From the NCBI GenBank assembly GCA_016291405.1, contig JAEEXG010000015.1, positions 1 through 51,089 of the forward strand: a stretch of 51,089 nt of DNA, given 5' to 3'. Below, one piece after another: positions 17,119 through 25,870 of the stretch; the stretch's first letter is position 1; each line of letters starts with the position of its first letter. The notes under the pieces were generated by a model that had not been told where the DNA came from, ran no database searches, and saw only the letters and a program-made list of their open reading frames with translations. The stretch comes from Lachnospiraceae bacterium. Lineage in GTDB: Bacteria; Bacillota; Clostridia; Lachnospirales; Lachnospiraceae. The position numbers and the translations under genes are program-made.

Positions 17119-18447
17119 ATGAGTAAAGTCGTAAAGTTCGGCGGAAGCTCTTTAGCCAGTGCCGATCAGTTTAAAAAGGTATATAAAATCATCAAGGGTG
17201 ATACGGAAAGAAGATTCGTGGTTCCTTCCGCTCCCGGTAAAAGAAACTCTAAGGATAAGAAAGTAACCGACATGCTTTATGCATGTTATGCATCAATTTC
17301 CGGAAAAGGAACCGCTGAAAAGCTTGATGCGGACCTTGCCGAAATAAAGGCAAGATACACTGAAATCATCGATGGCCTCGGCCTTAAATATTCATTGGAA
17401 GATGAGTTTAAAACTATCAGAGAAAACTTTATAAATAAAGCCGGCCGTGATTACGCAGCTTCAAGAGGCGAATACTTAAACGGTCTTATAATGGCAAAGT
17501 ATTTAGGCTTTGAATTTATCGATGCTTCAGAAGTAATCAAGTTTGATGCCGAAGGCGAATTTGATGCGGAGCTTACAAACGACATTTTGTCAGAGAAACT
17601 TAAAACTGTTGTAAATGCCGTTATTCCCGGATTCTACGGTTCACTTCCTAACGGAAAGATTAAAACCTTCTCAAGAGGAGGTTCCGATATTACAGGTTCG
17701 ATCGTAGCAAGAGCCTGCAGAGCGGATGTATACGAAAACTGGACAGATGTTTCTGGATTCCTTATTGCAGATCCAAGAATTATCGATAATCCCGAAGTTA
17801 TTGAAACAATCACATATAAAGAATTACGAGAATTATCCTACATGGGAGCTACCGTTCTTCACGAAGATGCAATCTTCCCTGTTAGAAGAGAAGGCATTCC
17901 CATTAACATTCGTAACACAAATGCACCAAGCGATAACGGTACATGGATTGTTGAAAGCACATGTCAGAAGTCTAAGTACACCATCACAGGCGTTGCAGGA
18001 AGAAAGGGCTTTTGCTCAATCAACATTGAAAAAGATATGATGAACTCAGAAGTCGGTTTTGGCAGAAAAGTTCTTCAGGCTTTCGAAGATAACGGAATCA
18101 GCTTTGAACACATGCCTTCAGGAATCGATACAATGACAATCTTTGTTCACCAGGATGAGTTCATTGATAAAGAACAGCAGGTGGTTTCAACCATCCACAG
18201 AATGGCAAATCCCGACACCATCGATATTGAAGCTGATTTGGCTCTTATCGCAGTCGTAGGTAGAGGCATGAAGTCCACACGTGGTACTGCCGGAAGAATC
18301 TTCTCAGCCTTGGCTCACGCAAATGTAAACGTTAAGATGATCGATCAGGGTTCAAGTGAGTTAAACATCATCATCGGTGTTGAAAACAAAGACTTTGAGA
18401 CAGCCATCAAGGCAATTTATGATATCTTTGTAGTTGTAAGATTATAA
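17119..18447 (+). CDS. lysC: aspartate kinase
   Basis: Phosphorylates aspartate, the entry to lysine, threonine and methionine synthesis. The 442-residue protein begins MSKVVKFGGSSLASADQF, the kinase KFGGSS motif; FSRGGSDITGSIVARA and DPRIIDNPEVIETITYKEL lie in the middle; two ACT domains form the C-terminus (from about VGFGRKVLQAFEDNGISFEH and LIAVVGRGMKSTRGTAGRIF). The frame is open from 17083, but the ATG at 17119 has GGAGAG upstream and gives the standard N-terminus. It ends the ACT-hom-lysC operon before a strong terminator. Confidence 0.95.
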   Translation: MSKVVKFGGSSLASADQFKKVYKIIKGDTERRFVVPSAPGKRNSKDKKVTDMLYACYASISGKGTAEKLDADLAEIKARYTEIIDGLGLKYSLEDEFKTIRENFINKAGRDYAASRGEYLNGLIMAKYLGFEFIDASEVIKFDAEGEFDAELTNDILSEKLKTVVNAVIPGFYGSLPNGKIKTFSRGGSDITGSIVARACRADVYENWTDVSGFLIADPRIIDNPEVIETITYKELRELSYMGATVLHEDAIFPVRREGIPINIRNTNAPSDNGTWIVESTCQKSKYTITGVAGRKGFCSINIEKDMMNSEVGFGRKVLQAFEDNGISFEHMPSGIDTMTIFVHQDEFIDKEQQVVSTIHRMANPDTIDIEADLALIAVVGRGMKSTRGTAGRIFSALAHANVNVKMIDQGSSELNIIIGVENKDFETAIKAIYDIFVVVRL

Positions 18448-18472
18448 TTTATTTCAAAAGTTTGAATTTTTC

Positions 18473-18508
18473 AAAAGAGTCGAATTGTATACACAATTCG
18501 ACTCTTTT
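18473..18508 (+). terminator. terminator of the hom-lysC operon
   Basis: A perfect 16-bp stem (AAAAGAGTCGAATTGT against ACAATTCGACTCTTTT) with loop ATAC, 26 nt after the lysC stop and ending in a T-run. Confidence 0.92.
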
Positions 18509-18552
18509 ACTTTGAGTTAAGAGAAAATTCATAGTTTATTAACAAAGTTGTA

Positions 18553-18582
18553 TTGACAAAATAGAGGGCAAAATGGTATTAT
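18553..18582 (+). promoter_or_regulatory. strong promoter of the orphan transcript
   Basis: TTGACA (18553-18558) and TATTAT (18577-18582) with an 18-bp spacer. It follows the lysC terminator and points into a region without a recognised gene. Confidence 0.7.
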
Positions 18583-18740
18583 CTAATCAGAAGTAAGGAC
18601 TATCTATTCTATAGAAAGGACTTGTGTAAAATTTCATATAGACTAAGAAAAGGAGGTACGGACCACCTTACTACTTATTTTCTTAACAACTGAATAACAT
18701 AAATACCAACCGTTGATATCGAGTACATAGTTTTGGGACG

Positions 18741-18863
18741 GTGAGAAATTTAGACGTCCGGTACAACTGTACAAAAGAAGACATGGAAAGATTGAAGGAG
18801 AAAGGAAGGAAAAGTCCCTTGGACGAGTTGTTAGAAGAATCTCTACGGGGGAGGGCGCAGTGA
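18741..18863 (+). CDS. possible 40-residue small protein
   Basis: A short frame from GTG 18741 to TGA 18863 (or from the in-frame ATG at 18783, 26 residues) reads as a hydrophilic, probably helical peptide containing CTKEDMERLKEKG and SPLDELLEESLRG. The terminator stem begins inside its last codons. No good Shine-Dalgarno precedes the GTG; only GGGAC is near, although AAAGAAG precedes the ATG. No known family recognised. Composition is protein-like, but chance cannot be excluded. Confidence 0.35.
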   Translation: MRNLDVRYNCTKEDMERLKEKGRKSPLDELLEESLRGRAQ

Positions 18864-18904
18864 GTTATAGTAATGTGAAAGAAAAACTACGCGCCCTCCC
18901 TTTT
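18849..18904 (+). terminator. terminator of the orphan transcript
   Basis: GGGAGGGCGC (18849-18858) pairs perfectly with GCGCCCTCCC (18891-18900), followed by TTTT. The 32-nt loop is large for a simple terminator. Confidence 0.85.
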
Positions 18905-18994
18905 GTATTGTCTTAATTTTTTATAACTCTACTTTCCCTTTGCCCCTATTTAGTGTATGATAATCTAGGAGTATACAAGGGATAGGTAATTACG

Positions 18995-20404
18995 ATGGGA
19001 CAGGACAACAAATACATCTTTGATATAGAGTCCTTTGACGAAGAAGAAATCGTTCAAAGGAAAGAAACAAGAAGGAAAAAACACAAAAAGAAACGCATGA
19101 TGTCGTGGATATTCCTTCTTCTTTTTGTGTTTACAATTATTATTTTAGGCTATGCGGGCGTAAAGATGCTTATTAAAGGCATTTCTACAAAGCAGCAGGC
19201 CGGTACGGAAATAACGGAAACTGTTGATGAAACCGGTGAAGATACTTCCGAAATCGAAAAGCTTATTAACGACGAAGAGGAAGTTGTCATAGCTCCTCCC
19301 GAGCCCACTGAAGTGGAGCCTACGGAGAATGACTTACTTGAAGAAGCAATTAGAAACTATATCGCAAAAATGAGCCTTGAAGAAAAGGTTGCGGGAATAT
19401 TCATCGTAACCCCCGAGCAAATAACAGACGTTGATGCCGCTATAAGAGCGGGGGACGGCACAAAGGCGGCCCTTGAAGCATATCCTGTTGGTGGACTTAT
19501 TTACGGCGCAAAGAACATGGTTGATAAAGACCAGTTTTCAAATATGCTTTCAAAAACAAAAGAATACTCAAAGTATCCCTTGTTCTTGGCAGTTGACGAA
19601 GAGCTCGGGAATTCAGTATTTCCTAAAGAAATGAAAGTTACCGCTACTATGACTCCAAAGGACATAGGCGCAAACGCAGACTCTACGGTAGCTTATTTGG
19701 AAGAAGAAAAGATAGCAAACTACTTGGTTAGTTCAAATATTAATTTAAATCTTGGTATTATCGCAGATCCCTTAACGGACGCCGACAATGAGCTTATGCA
19801 AAACAGGTGCTTTTCGGAAGATGCAAACGTTTCAGGAGAAATGGCAGCAAAGAATGTAAGCGCTCTTCACGAGTACGGTGTGTATGCGGGTGTAAAGTTC
19901 TTTCCGGGACAGGGAAGCGCAAGAGAAGATACAAGTAACGGTTTGTCCGTATCCACAAGAACTGCGGATGAAATGAGAGCAAGTGAATTTGTTAGCTTTA
20001 AGACAGCTATAGATGCGGGAGCTGATATGGTGGTTGTAAGCCATATTTCGGCACCAAACTTAACAGGCGATAACACCCAGTGCTCCCAGTCAAAATTCGT
20101 AATGACAGACTTATTAAGAAACGAGCTTGGATATAACGATGTGGTAATCATCACAGACTCTCTTTCAAAGGCTGCGGTTTCTTCTTACCTTGATTCAAAA
20201 GAAGCTTCCATTCACGCAATCAAGGCAGGGGCTGACATGGTAATGAGCCCTGAAGACTTTAAAGAAGCTTACGCAGGCGTAATTGAAGCCGTTAACAATG
20301 GCGTTATAGCAAAAGAAAGAATTGACGATTCACTTCTTAGAATCTATAAAGTTAAATTCAAAGGAAAGAGCGTTGAAGAAATAAATGCGCTTGTTTCGGA
20401 ATAA
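18995..20404 (+). CDS. membrane-anchored glycoside hydrolase family 3 (NagZ-like) protein
   Basis: A 469-residue protein: acidic then very basic cytoplasmic tail (to about residue 35), one transmembrane helix (about 37-60), an acidic Pro/Glu/Thr linker (to ~115), and a GH3 N-terminal-type barrel. It should act outside the cell on N-acetylglucosamine-containing glycans. The usual KHFPGHG motif is KFFPGQG (301-307) and the following loop reads EDTSNG where NagZ has Asp-Ser-His, so the catalytic His appears lost; an Asp in VVIITDSLS (Asp388) is in the nucleophile position. AGGGATAGG precedes the ATG. It may be weakly active or a binding protein. Confidence 0.82.
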   Translation: MGQDNKYIFDIESFDEEEIVQRKETRRKKHKKKRMMSWIFLLLFVFTIIILGYAGVKMLIKGISTKQQAGTEITETVDETGEDTSEIEKLINDEEEVVIAPPEPTEVEPTENDLLEEAIRNYIAKMSLEEKVAGIFIVTPEQITDVDAAIRAGDGTKAALEAYPVGGLIYGAKNMVDKDQFSNMLSKTKEYSKYPLFLAVDEELGNSVFPKEMKVTATMTPKDIGANADSTVAYLEEEKIANYLVSSNINLNLGIIADPLTDADNELMQNRCFSEDANVSGEMAAKNVSALHEYGVYAGVKFFPGQGSAREDTSNGLSVSTRTADEMRASEFVSFKTAIDAGADMVVVSHISAPNLTGDNTQCSQSKFVMTDLLRNELGYNDVVIITDSLSKAAVSSYLDSKEASIHAIKAGADMVMSPEDFKEAYAGVIEAVNNGVIAKERIDDSLLRIYKVKFKGKSVEEINALVSE

Positions 20405-20408
20405 AAAT

Positions 20409-20438
20409 AAGGCGTATCGAGAATATCGATGCGCCTTT
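20409..20438. terminator. bidirectional terminator
   Basis: AAGGCG and ATCGA pair with TCGAT and CGCCTT around a short loop between the convergent GH3-like and AraC-type genes, with A- and T-rich flanks. Confidence 0.75.
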
Positions 20439-20441
20439 ACT

Positions 20442-21302
20442 TTATTTTCTGTACATGCTTCTAAACTCAGACGGAGTAACGCCCTTAACTATCTTAAACA
20501 TTCTTATAAAAGAAGAAAGAGATGTGAATCCCGAATTGTATGCAACAGCGGTGATGCTGTAGTCAGGAATTGCCAAAAGCTTTTCTGCATTGTAAATCCT
20601 GTTTTGACTTAAGTATTGGTAGAAAGAAACATTAGTAAATTGCTTAAATAAGCGGCTAAAGTGATACTTAGAAAAGCCTGCCATATCAGCGATTGCTTCC
20701 AAAGTTAAGTCTTCCGTACAATGCATGCTTATGTAATCACAGATTCTCATAAACTTTTCTGTATACTCCTGATGTTTGTTTCCTGTATGAGCAAACTTAG
20801 GAGCTTCATTTGCAAACTTTCTTCCAATCAATACAAGCATTTGAAGAACCTTTGAGTAAATCGCAGCTTCAGAAAGAGAAGCGTTCTTTTCATACTCATC
20901 TTTGATTGAAAGCATGATTTCTTTTAACTCATCATATATTTCCGGAAGATCTTCGGGAGTTGCTATGTACATAGGGGATAGAATCGATATTACAGTATCG
21001 ATTTCTTTCATTCCTCTAAGTACCGAAGGGTCTGCCTGGAAGATGATTCTTTTACCGGGGCCCTTTGGAGAATACAAAGAGTGAAGACATCCGGGAGCAA
21101 TAATTAATATATCACCAACGCGCAAGGATACCTTCTCTTGCACACATTCTGCGAAGTATTCATTCTCAAGTGGCATAACAAACTCTATAGGTGTGTGCCA
21201 GTGAGGAGGGTAGTCTTCAATCTCGCTGTTTAGGTATAATCGGATGTTTGTGTCCTTTTTAAAGTTGACGGTTTCGTATACGCCTTTTAAATTCTCTATC
21301 AT
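20442..21302 (-). CDS. AraC family transcriptional regulator
   Basis: A 286-residue regulator with an N-terminal cupin-type ligand domain (PPHWHTPIEFVMPLENEYF, with metal/sugar-binding-like histidines) and a C-terminal double helix-turn-helix of the AraC type: LTLEAIADMAGFSKYHFSRLFKQ and the end motif GFTSLSSFIRMFKIVKGVTPSEFR. Such proteins usually activate sugar-use genes in response to a ligand. The frame is open from 21332, but the ATG at 21302 has GGAGG 7 nt upstream. The target is unknown; no sugar transport operon adjoins it. Confidence 0.92.
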   Translation of the reverse strand: MIENLKGVYETVNFKKDTNIRLYLNSEIEDYPPHWHTPIEFVMPLENEYFAECVQEKVSLRVGDILIIAPGCLHSLYSPKGPGKRIIFQADPSVLRGMKEIDTVISILSPMYIATPEDLPEIYDELKEIMLSIKDEYEKNASLSEAAIYSKVLQMLVLIGRKFANEAPKFAHTGNKHQEYTEKFMRICDYISMHCTEDLTLEAIADMAGFSKYHFSRLFKQFTNVSFYQYLSQNRIYNAEKLLAIPDYSITAVAYNSGFTSLSSFIRMFKIVKGVTPSEFRSMYRK

Positions 21303-21551
21303 TTTAAATCCTCCGAGGCCATCAAAAAACACTCATTTTTCGAAAAGTCTCATACTACGATTATTGCTATTTTTATCTTGAAAAGTCAACCCGGTAACCA
21401 TATTTTTCAAAAAAAGAGAAATATAATGAAATATATTGCCCATAGAGGGGTATATTTTTAAAGAAAAGTCTTATATACTAAACACATAAACAAACAAAAC
21501 ACTTACAAATTTAACTTACAAACAATTAATCTTTTATGAGAGGGATAAAAA

Positions 21552-21776
21552 ATGAAGAAAAAATTATATAAGTCAAGAACAGACAGAAAGTTAGCAGGTG
21601 TTTGCGGCGGTATTGCAGAATACCTTAACATGGATTCAACAATCGTAAGATTGATCGTCGCAATTTTATTTTTAGGATTTGGTACAGGCCTTTTGGCTTA
21701 CATCATTGCAGCTTTGATTATGGAAGATGCACCGGATGGTTATAATCCTGACAACGACTTTTACAATCAGAACTAA
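21552..21776 (+). CDS. PspC domain protein
   Basis: A 74-residue protein that is essentially one PspC domain: KKLYKSRTDRKLAGVCGGIAEYLNMDSTIVRL followed by a hydrophobic helix (LIVAILFLGFGTGLLAYIIAALIM). In enterobacteria PspC transmits phage-shock and envelope stress; stand-alone PspC proteins in Bacillota are presumed envelope-stress related. AGAGGGA precedes the ATG, and a terminator follows, so it is monocistronic. The 219-bp region upstream (21333-21551) contains A/T-rich sequence without a strong promoter match. Confidence 0.92.
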   Translation: MKKKLYKSRTDRKLAGVCGGIAEYLNMDSTIVRLIVAILFLGFGTGLLAYIIAALIMEDAPDGYNPDNDFYNQN

Positions 21777-21805
21777 TCGGTAGAAGAAAATATTATAAAA
21801 CTAAC

Positions 21806-21853
21806 AAGGACATCGCAGAAATTAAGTAAATCTTAAGAGCGATGTCCTTTTTA
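21806..21853 (+). terminator. terminator after the PspC gene
   Basis: AAGGACATCGC (21806-21816) pairs with GCGATGTCCTT (21839-21849), followed by a T-run; the loop is 22 nt. Confidence 0.85.
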
Positions 21854-21922
21854 TATGTACATTTAGGTGTTACCTTTTTTATAGCGGAGTATTAAAATGA
21901 GGGATATAAAAGGAGAATTATT

Positions 21923-23794
21923 ATGAGAAGAAACGTTAGTAAAAGCTTAATGCTTGTGCTTTTAACCGTTCCCATGATACTTACGGGATGCGCGGCAGAT
22001 AAGTATGTAATTAAAGAAAAAGTTGAATCGGGAAAGCCACCTATAGAATCTTCGGTTGAGGAAAGAGGAGATATAGTGGATGGAGGCGCTTTAGAAAAGA
22101 AAGAAAAAGAATATCGCCCCATCTATGCAGGATCCGTTGTGACCACTCAGTTTAGCGAAGTACTTAAATTGGATGAGAATGAAGGCCCTGTGGGTAGTTA
22201 CACTTTCCCGGAAAATTCCACATATGCATTTGAAAACGGCGGATATGTGTATTACGCAACATGGAAGTCTGACAGTGATACCTACGGATATGATGTAAAA
22301 AGAAAAGATTTATCATCCGGTAACGAAGAATTTATTTGCGATGTTCCCGGAGTAAGAAGCCTCGATGTTTACAATGGATATGTGTTCGTCCGTTCTTATT
22401 CTTACGATGACGCAAAGTATAATGAAAGAAAGTTTGATGTAAACACTCTTGAAGAATTGCCAAACGATGCAAACAATGCCTTGTTTGACACAATCGGCGA
22501 TAAGTCGACCTGCAGTGATTTAGGAGGAAGAGAATCCTGCCTTGACAGACTTATGGATGAAGTGGGATTCATCGCAGCTTATGACTATAAAGAAAGCAGA
22601 GTAACCTGCAAAGCTAAAAATGCCGAGGACGTTGCGGTTTACGACCTTGAAAACTCATATGAGATTTATGCATACGATAAATACGATCTTGTATATTCCG
22701 CAAGTGTTGAAGATGAAAACGATTACTGGGCAAAGAACCTTATGATGCTTGATTTGCAAGGCGATGCCACATTCGTTATCGCAGAAAGATTTAATTCATT
22801 TTTAGACTACGCAAACGGAAAGATTTACTACAGCATGATAGACGAGTCTGAATTCGGACTTGAAGAATACGAAGTACATTCATTTGATACCGAAACTAAG
22901 GTAGACTCCGTTTTATATAAGCAAAAGAAACATCCCGGCATGCCTATATACGGCCCCGGAATATGTGATTTTAAGGTTTTAAACAAAAACATTTATTTCT
23001 TAAGCGATGACGGTAACGAAGTATTCTGGTATACCATTCCTTCGGATTCCGATGCAAAAGTTACACCTGAAAGAACAGATATCGCACTTGCCAAATCAAA
23101 CGCACCTAAGGGTGTAACTATTGAAGGTATAAGCGAAACAAGGCTTTGTGATAAGTGCGGAGAGCCCTTAGTACAGGCATACAGCGATTATCCTGTTTTT
23201 GATTTAAAACTTTACGATGAAACAGTCTATGCAAAGATAAATGATTATCTTAAAAAAGAAGCTAAAAGCCGTGTGGAGCTTGCGCTTTCAAGTGATGAAT
23301 ATGTTGACGAAAGTGACGGATCTTGTGAAGGACATGGAACGGTTTCATACAAGGTTACAGACGAGTATGAGCTTCACGATATCAGAGATGTGGCAAGCGG
23401 ATACATAACCGTTGAATATGACGGATACTGGTACGCGGGCGGAGCTCACGGAATGCCTTTATACATTTACTATCTCTTTGATAAGAGCACAGGTGATGAA
23501 GTTACTTTAAAGGACTTATATAAAGGAAGTGAAGAAGACTTTAAGAAGCTTGTAGCTAATGCTACACTTAAGTATTCTGAAACCTTCAGTGATGACAATT
23601 ATCCATTCTTTAACAGCGGACAGGATCTTTATGATTCTGCATATGAGTATTCAAGCCTTGAATCTGCTATAATATGGGAAAACGATGGAATTAAAGTTGT
23701 GTTTGATCCTTATGCTTTAGGACCCTACGCTGCAGGCCCCATCGAAATAGCCATAAGCTATAAAGATCTTGGAATCGAAGGATACTTTAAATAA
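21923..23794 (+). CDS. lipoprotein with DUF3298/RsiV-like C-terminal domain
   Basis: A 623-residue secreted lipoprotein: the signal ends in ILTGC (Cys23), then comes a long region with repeated Tyr- and Asp-rich strands that looks like a beta-propeller of the DUF5050 kind, and a C-terminal DUF3298-type domain (YAGGAHGMPLYIYYLFDK, then FDPYALGPYAAGPIEIAISY). The last domain is shared with RsiV, an anti-sigma factor that senses lysozyme, but no anti-sigma part is present. A CDKCGEPL segment lies between the two regions. AGGAG precedes the ATG. The stop overlaps the next start, beginning a five-gene cluster. Confidence 0.82.
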   Translation: MRRNVSKSLMLVLLTVPMILTGCAADKYVIKEKVESGKPPIESSVEERGDIVDGGALEKKEKEYRPIYAGSVVTTQFSEVLKLDENEGPVGSYTFPENSTYAFENGGYVYYATWKSDSDTYGYDVKRKDLSSGNEEFICDVPGVRSLDVYNGYVFVRSYSYDDAKYNERKFDVNTLEELPNDANNALFDTIGDKSTCSDLGGRESCLDRLMDEVGFIAAYDYKESRVTCKAKNAEDVAVYDLENSYEIYAYDKYDLVYSASVEDENDYWAKNLMMLDLQGDATFVIAERFNSFLDYANGKIYYSMIDESEFGLEEYEVHSFDTETKVDSVLYKQKKHPGMPIYGPGICDFKVLNKNIYFLSDDGNEVFWYTIPSDSDAKVTPERTDIALAKSNAPKGVTIEGISETRLCDKCGEPLVQAYSDYPVFDLKLYDETVYAKINDYLKKEAKSRVELALSSDEYVDESDGSCEGHGTVSYKVTDEYELHDIRDVASGYITVEYDGYWYAGGAHGMPLYIYYLFDKSTGDEVTLKDLYKGSEEDFKKLVANATLKYSETFSDDNYPFFNSGQDLYDSAYEYSSLESAIIWENDGIKVVFDPYALGPYAAGPIEIAISYKDLGIEGYFK

Positions 23795-24543
23795 TGGATT
23801 CATTACTTCGCGCAAGGCTTTCAGAACTTGCAAACAGAGCTTATAACAACAATCAGTACACATTTACAAACTTTTTATCCGAAGCAGAGCTTTCGGAATA
23901 CTTTGAAATGAGTAAAGATCTTGCGTTTATTCCCTCCGAAACCTTCGGGGGGATTGGCGCATCTGAAAGACAAATAGTAAGATTTGGAGGAAAGGACATA
24001 TTCGGTTACGAAGAGCCCTTTCCTATTGTATGTCTAAAAATAGTTCCTCTAAACGAAAAATTCGCCGACAATCTTAACCACAGAGACTTCCTGGGGGCTT
24101 TAATGAACCTTGGAATCGAAAGGGAGATGCTCGGCGATATTTTAGTTGAGGATAAACATGCCTATCTTTTCTGTCTTGAGTCCATATCACAATACATTAT
24201 TGAGAATTTGACAAGGGTAAAGCACACAGTTGTGAATGTAAAGCCTATGACCGATGAGGTCAATGAAATAGAGACAAAGAAAACACCAAAGACCATCCAG
24301 GTAGCATCCGAAAGAGTTGACGCAGTGGTAGCCAGAGTCTTTAACATTTCAAGAGAGGCATGTGTTATACTGTTTAAAGAACAAAAAGTCTTTATTAACG
24401 GGCGGTTGACCACCGGCAATGCCACAAAGGTTAAGCCCGGTGACCGAATAAGCGTTAGGGGATACGGAAAATTTGACTTAGAAGGTCAAATAGGAGTCAG
24501 TAAAAAAGGAAAGCTGAATTTGACCGTGTTGGTCTACGGATAA
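23794..24543 (+). CDS. ylmH: S4 domain RNA-binding protein, YlmH family
   Basis: A 249-residue protein with the YlmH arrangement: an N-terminal helical RRM-like region (FTNFLSEAELSEYFEM), a central domain with REMLGDILVEDKHAYLFCLE, and a C-terminal S4 domain (ERVDAVVARVFNISREACVILFKEQKVFINGR, then VKPGDRISVRGYGKF). YlmH proteins bind ribosomal particles or RNA; a ribosome-rescue role has been reported in Bacillus. Usually the gene sits in the sepF-divIVA cluster; here it is between an envelope lipoprotein and a vWA/ATPase pair, which is unusual. Its ATG overlaps the preceding stop by one base. Confidence 0.9.
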   Translation: MDSLLRARLSELANRAYNNNQYTFTNFLSEAELSEYFEMSKDLAFIPSETFGGIGASERQIVRFGGKDIFGYEEPFPIVCLKIVPLNEKFADNLNHRDFLGALMNLGIEREMLGDILVEDKHAYLFCLESISQYIIENLTRVKHTVVNVKPMTDEVNEIETKKTPKTIQVASERVDAVVARVFNISREACVILFKEQKVFINGRLTTGNATKVKPGDRISVRGYGKFDLEGQIGVSKKGKLNLTVLVYG

Positions 24544-24563
24544 TTAAAAAAGAGGTACTTTAA

Positions 24564-25859
24564 GTGGAGAAAACGGCTCAAAATAAGGATTCCGAACGAG
24601 CGATAGGTGAATATGCAAAAAAAGTAATGCAGCTTGCAAGAGATACCATCACCGTAAGGTTTCGTTTTTTTGACAATGCATTAAATAAATTGAATCTTAC
24701 TCAAGTCAAAAACTTTGGCGGATACCAATGTGACGGTAAAAATCTTTTCTACGATCCCGAATGTCTTTTAAAAGACTATGTTAATGAGCCGGGATTTGCG
24801 GTTAGGCTTTATCTTCATGTAATGTTTCATTACATTTTCATGCATCCCTTTAGATATGACAAAGAAAACGAAGAGTATTGGAACATAGCCTGTGACATAG
24901 CGGTTGAAAACATCATTTTGGAAATGGAGCTTGAAGGCGCCAAAATGATGAGAGATGAAGAAGAAAGAATCATAATAAACCGCTTAAGAAAATGGGTGCC
25001 CGCAATCTCTGCGGATAAACTCTACAGAGAGTTTATGGTAGGGGGAATTTCAAACGATTCAAAGAAAAAATATGCTTTGGTTTTTTCTATGGATATTCAC
25101 AGAACCAGAGAATCTTATAAAGAAAAGCCGGAAACCTTTCTTTCTGAAGAAGATTGGCAGAAAATCTCGAAGCGAGTTAAGGCAGAGCTTGAATCATTTT
25201 CTAAAGCAGGAGAAGGCGGCGAATCTTTATATGAAAATATAAGCGATGCAAATAGAACCAGATATGACTATGACGCTATCCTAAAGCGCTTTTGTGTGGA
25301 AGGGGAAGAATTAAAGGTAAATGATGATGAGTTTGACTACATTTACTATACTTACGGCCTTGAAAAATACGGAAATCTCCCTTTAATAGAGCCACTTGAA
25401 TACGCAACAAGCAAAAAGGTAAAAGAGTTTGTAATCGTGCTTGACACTTCGGCTTCTTGTAACGGAGAAACCGTAAGAAAGTTTTTAAAAAAGACCTACG
25501 ACATTTTATCTTCCTCGGCTTCTTTCTTTAAAGCTGTAAACATCCACATCCTGGAAGCTGACAGAAAGGTGTGGGAAGATATAAAGATTTCTTCCATGGA
25601 AGAATTTAACTCTATGCTAGAAAAATTCAAGCTATCGGGCTTTGGAGCCACGGACTTTAGACCGGCCTTTGAATATGTGGATGAACTCATAAAGAAAAAG
25701 GAATTCACAAATTTAAAGGGCCTTGTGTACTTAACCGACGGATACGGAATATATCCTGATTCAGCACCCGATTATGATGTTATATTTGCATTCATGAATG
25801 ATGATAAAAACGCGCCTAAAGTGCCAAACTGGGCAATAAAAGTCGTGCTTTCAGAATAA
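24564..25859 (+). CDS. vWA-like protein with DUF2201 putative metallopeptidase domain
   Basis: A 431-residue cytosolic protein. The N-terminal half resembles the DUF2201 metallopeptidase-like domain: HVMFHYIFMH (His85, His89, His94) and YWNIACDIAVE (Asp111) suggest a metal site without a canonical HExxH. The C-terminal half is a von Willebrand A-like fold with the metal-coordination motif DTSAS (294-298) in EFVIVLDTSASCNG. It begins with GTG after AGAGG. The next gene encodes a MoxR-type ATPase 11 nt away; such pairs act as chaperone or metal-insertion machines in studied cases. The client here is unknown. Confidence 0.85.
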   Translation: MEKTAQNKDSERAIGEYAKKVMQLARDTITVRFRFFDNALNKLNLTQVKNFGGYQCDGKNLFYDPECLLKDYVNEPGFAVRLYLHVMFHYIFMHPFRYDKENEEYWNIACDIAVENIILEMELEGAKMMRDEEERIIINRLRKWVPAISADKLYREFMVGGISNDSKKKYALVFSMDIHRTRESYKEKPETFLSEEDWQKISKRVKAELESFSKAGEGGESLYENISDANRTRYDYDAILKRFCVEGEELKVNDDEFDYIYYTYGLEKYGNLPLIEPLEYATSKKVKEFVIVLDTSASCNGETVRKFLKKTYDILSSSASFFKAVNIHILEADRKVWEDIKISSMEEFNSMLEKFKLSGFGATDFRPAFEYVDELIKKKEFTNLKGLVYLTDGYGIYPDSAPDYDVIFAFMNDDKNAPKVPNWAIKVVLSE

Positions 25860-25870
25860 AGGAGACAAAA

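Larger units (their letters stand above)
18589..18904 (+). ncRNA. candidate structured RNA / leader of unknown family
   Basis: A discrete transcription unit of about 315 nt is bounded by a consensus promoter and a strong terminator. Inside are GGAGGT/ACCTT pairing around 18655-18672, flanked by AAGAAAA and TTTTCTT, and a GGACG/CGTCC hairpin around 18736-18757 that would cover the GTG of a short open frame. I looked for T-box, lysine riboswitch, 6S, SRP, tmRNA and RNase P signatures and found none convincing. It may be an RNA gene, or an mRNA with a long leader encoding the 40-residue frame at 18741. Confidence 0.5.

Noticed and set aside
18589-18904. T-box or lysine riboswitch
   Set aside because: No T-box AGGGTGG motif and no lysine-riboswitch core; it also lies downstream of lysC and has its own terminator before an unrelated gene.
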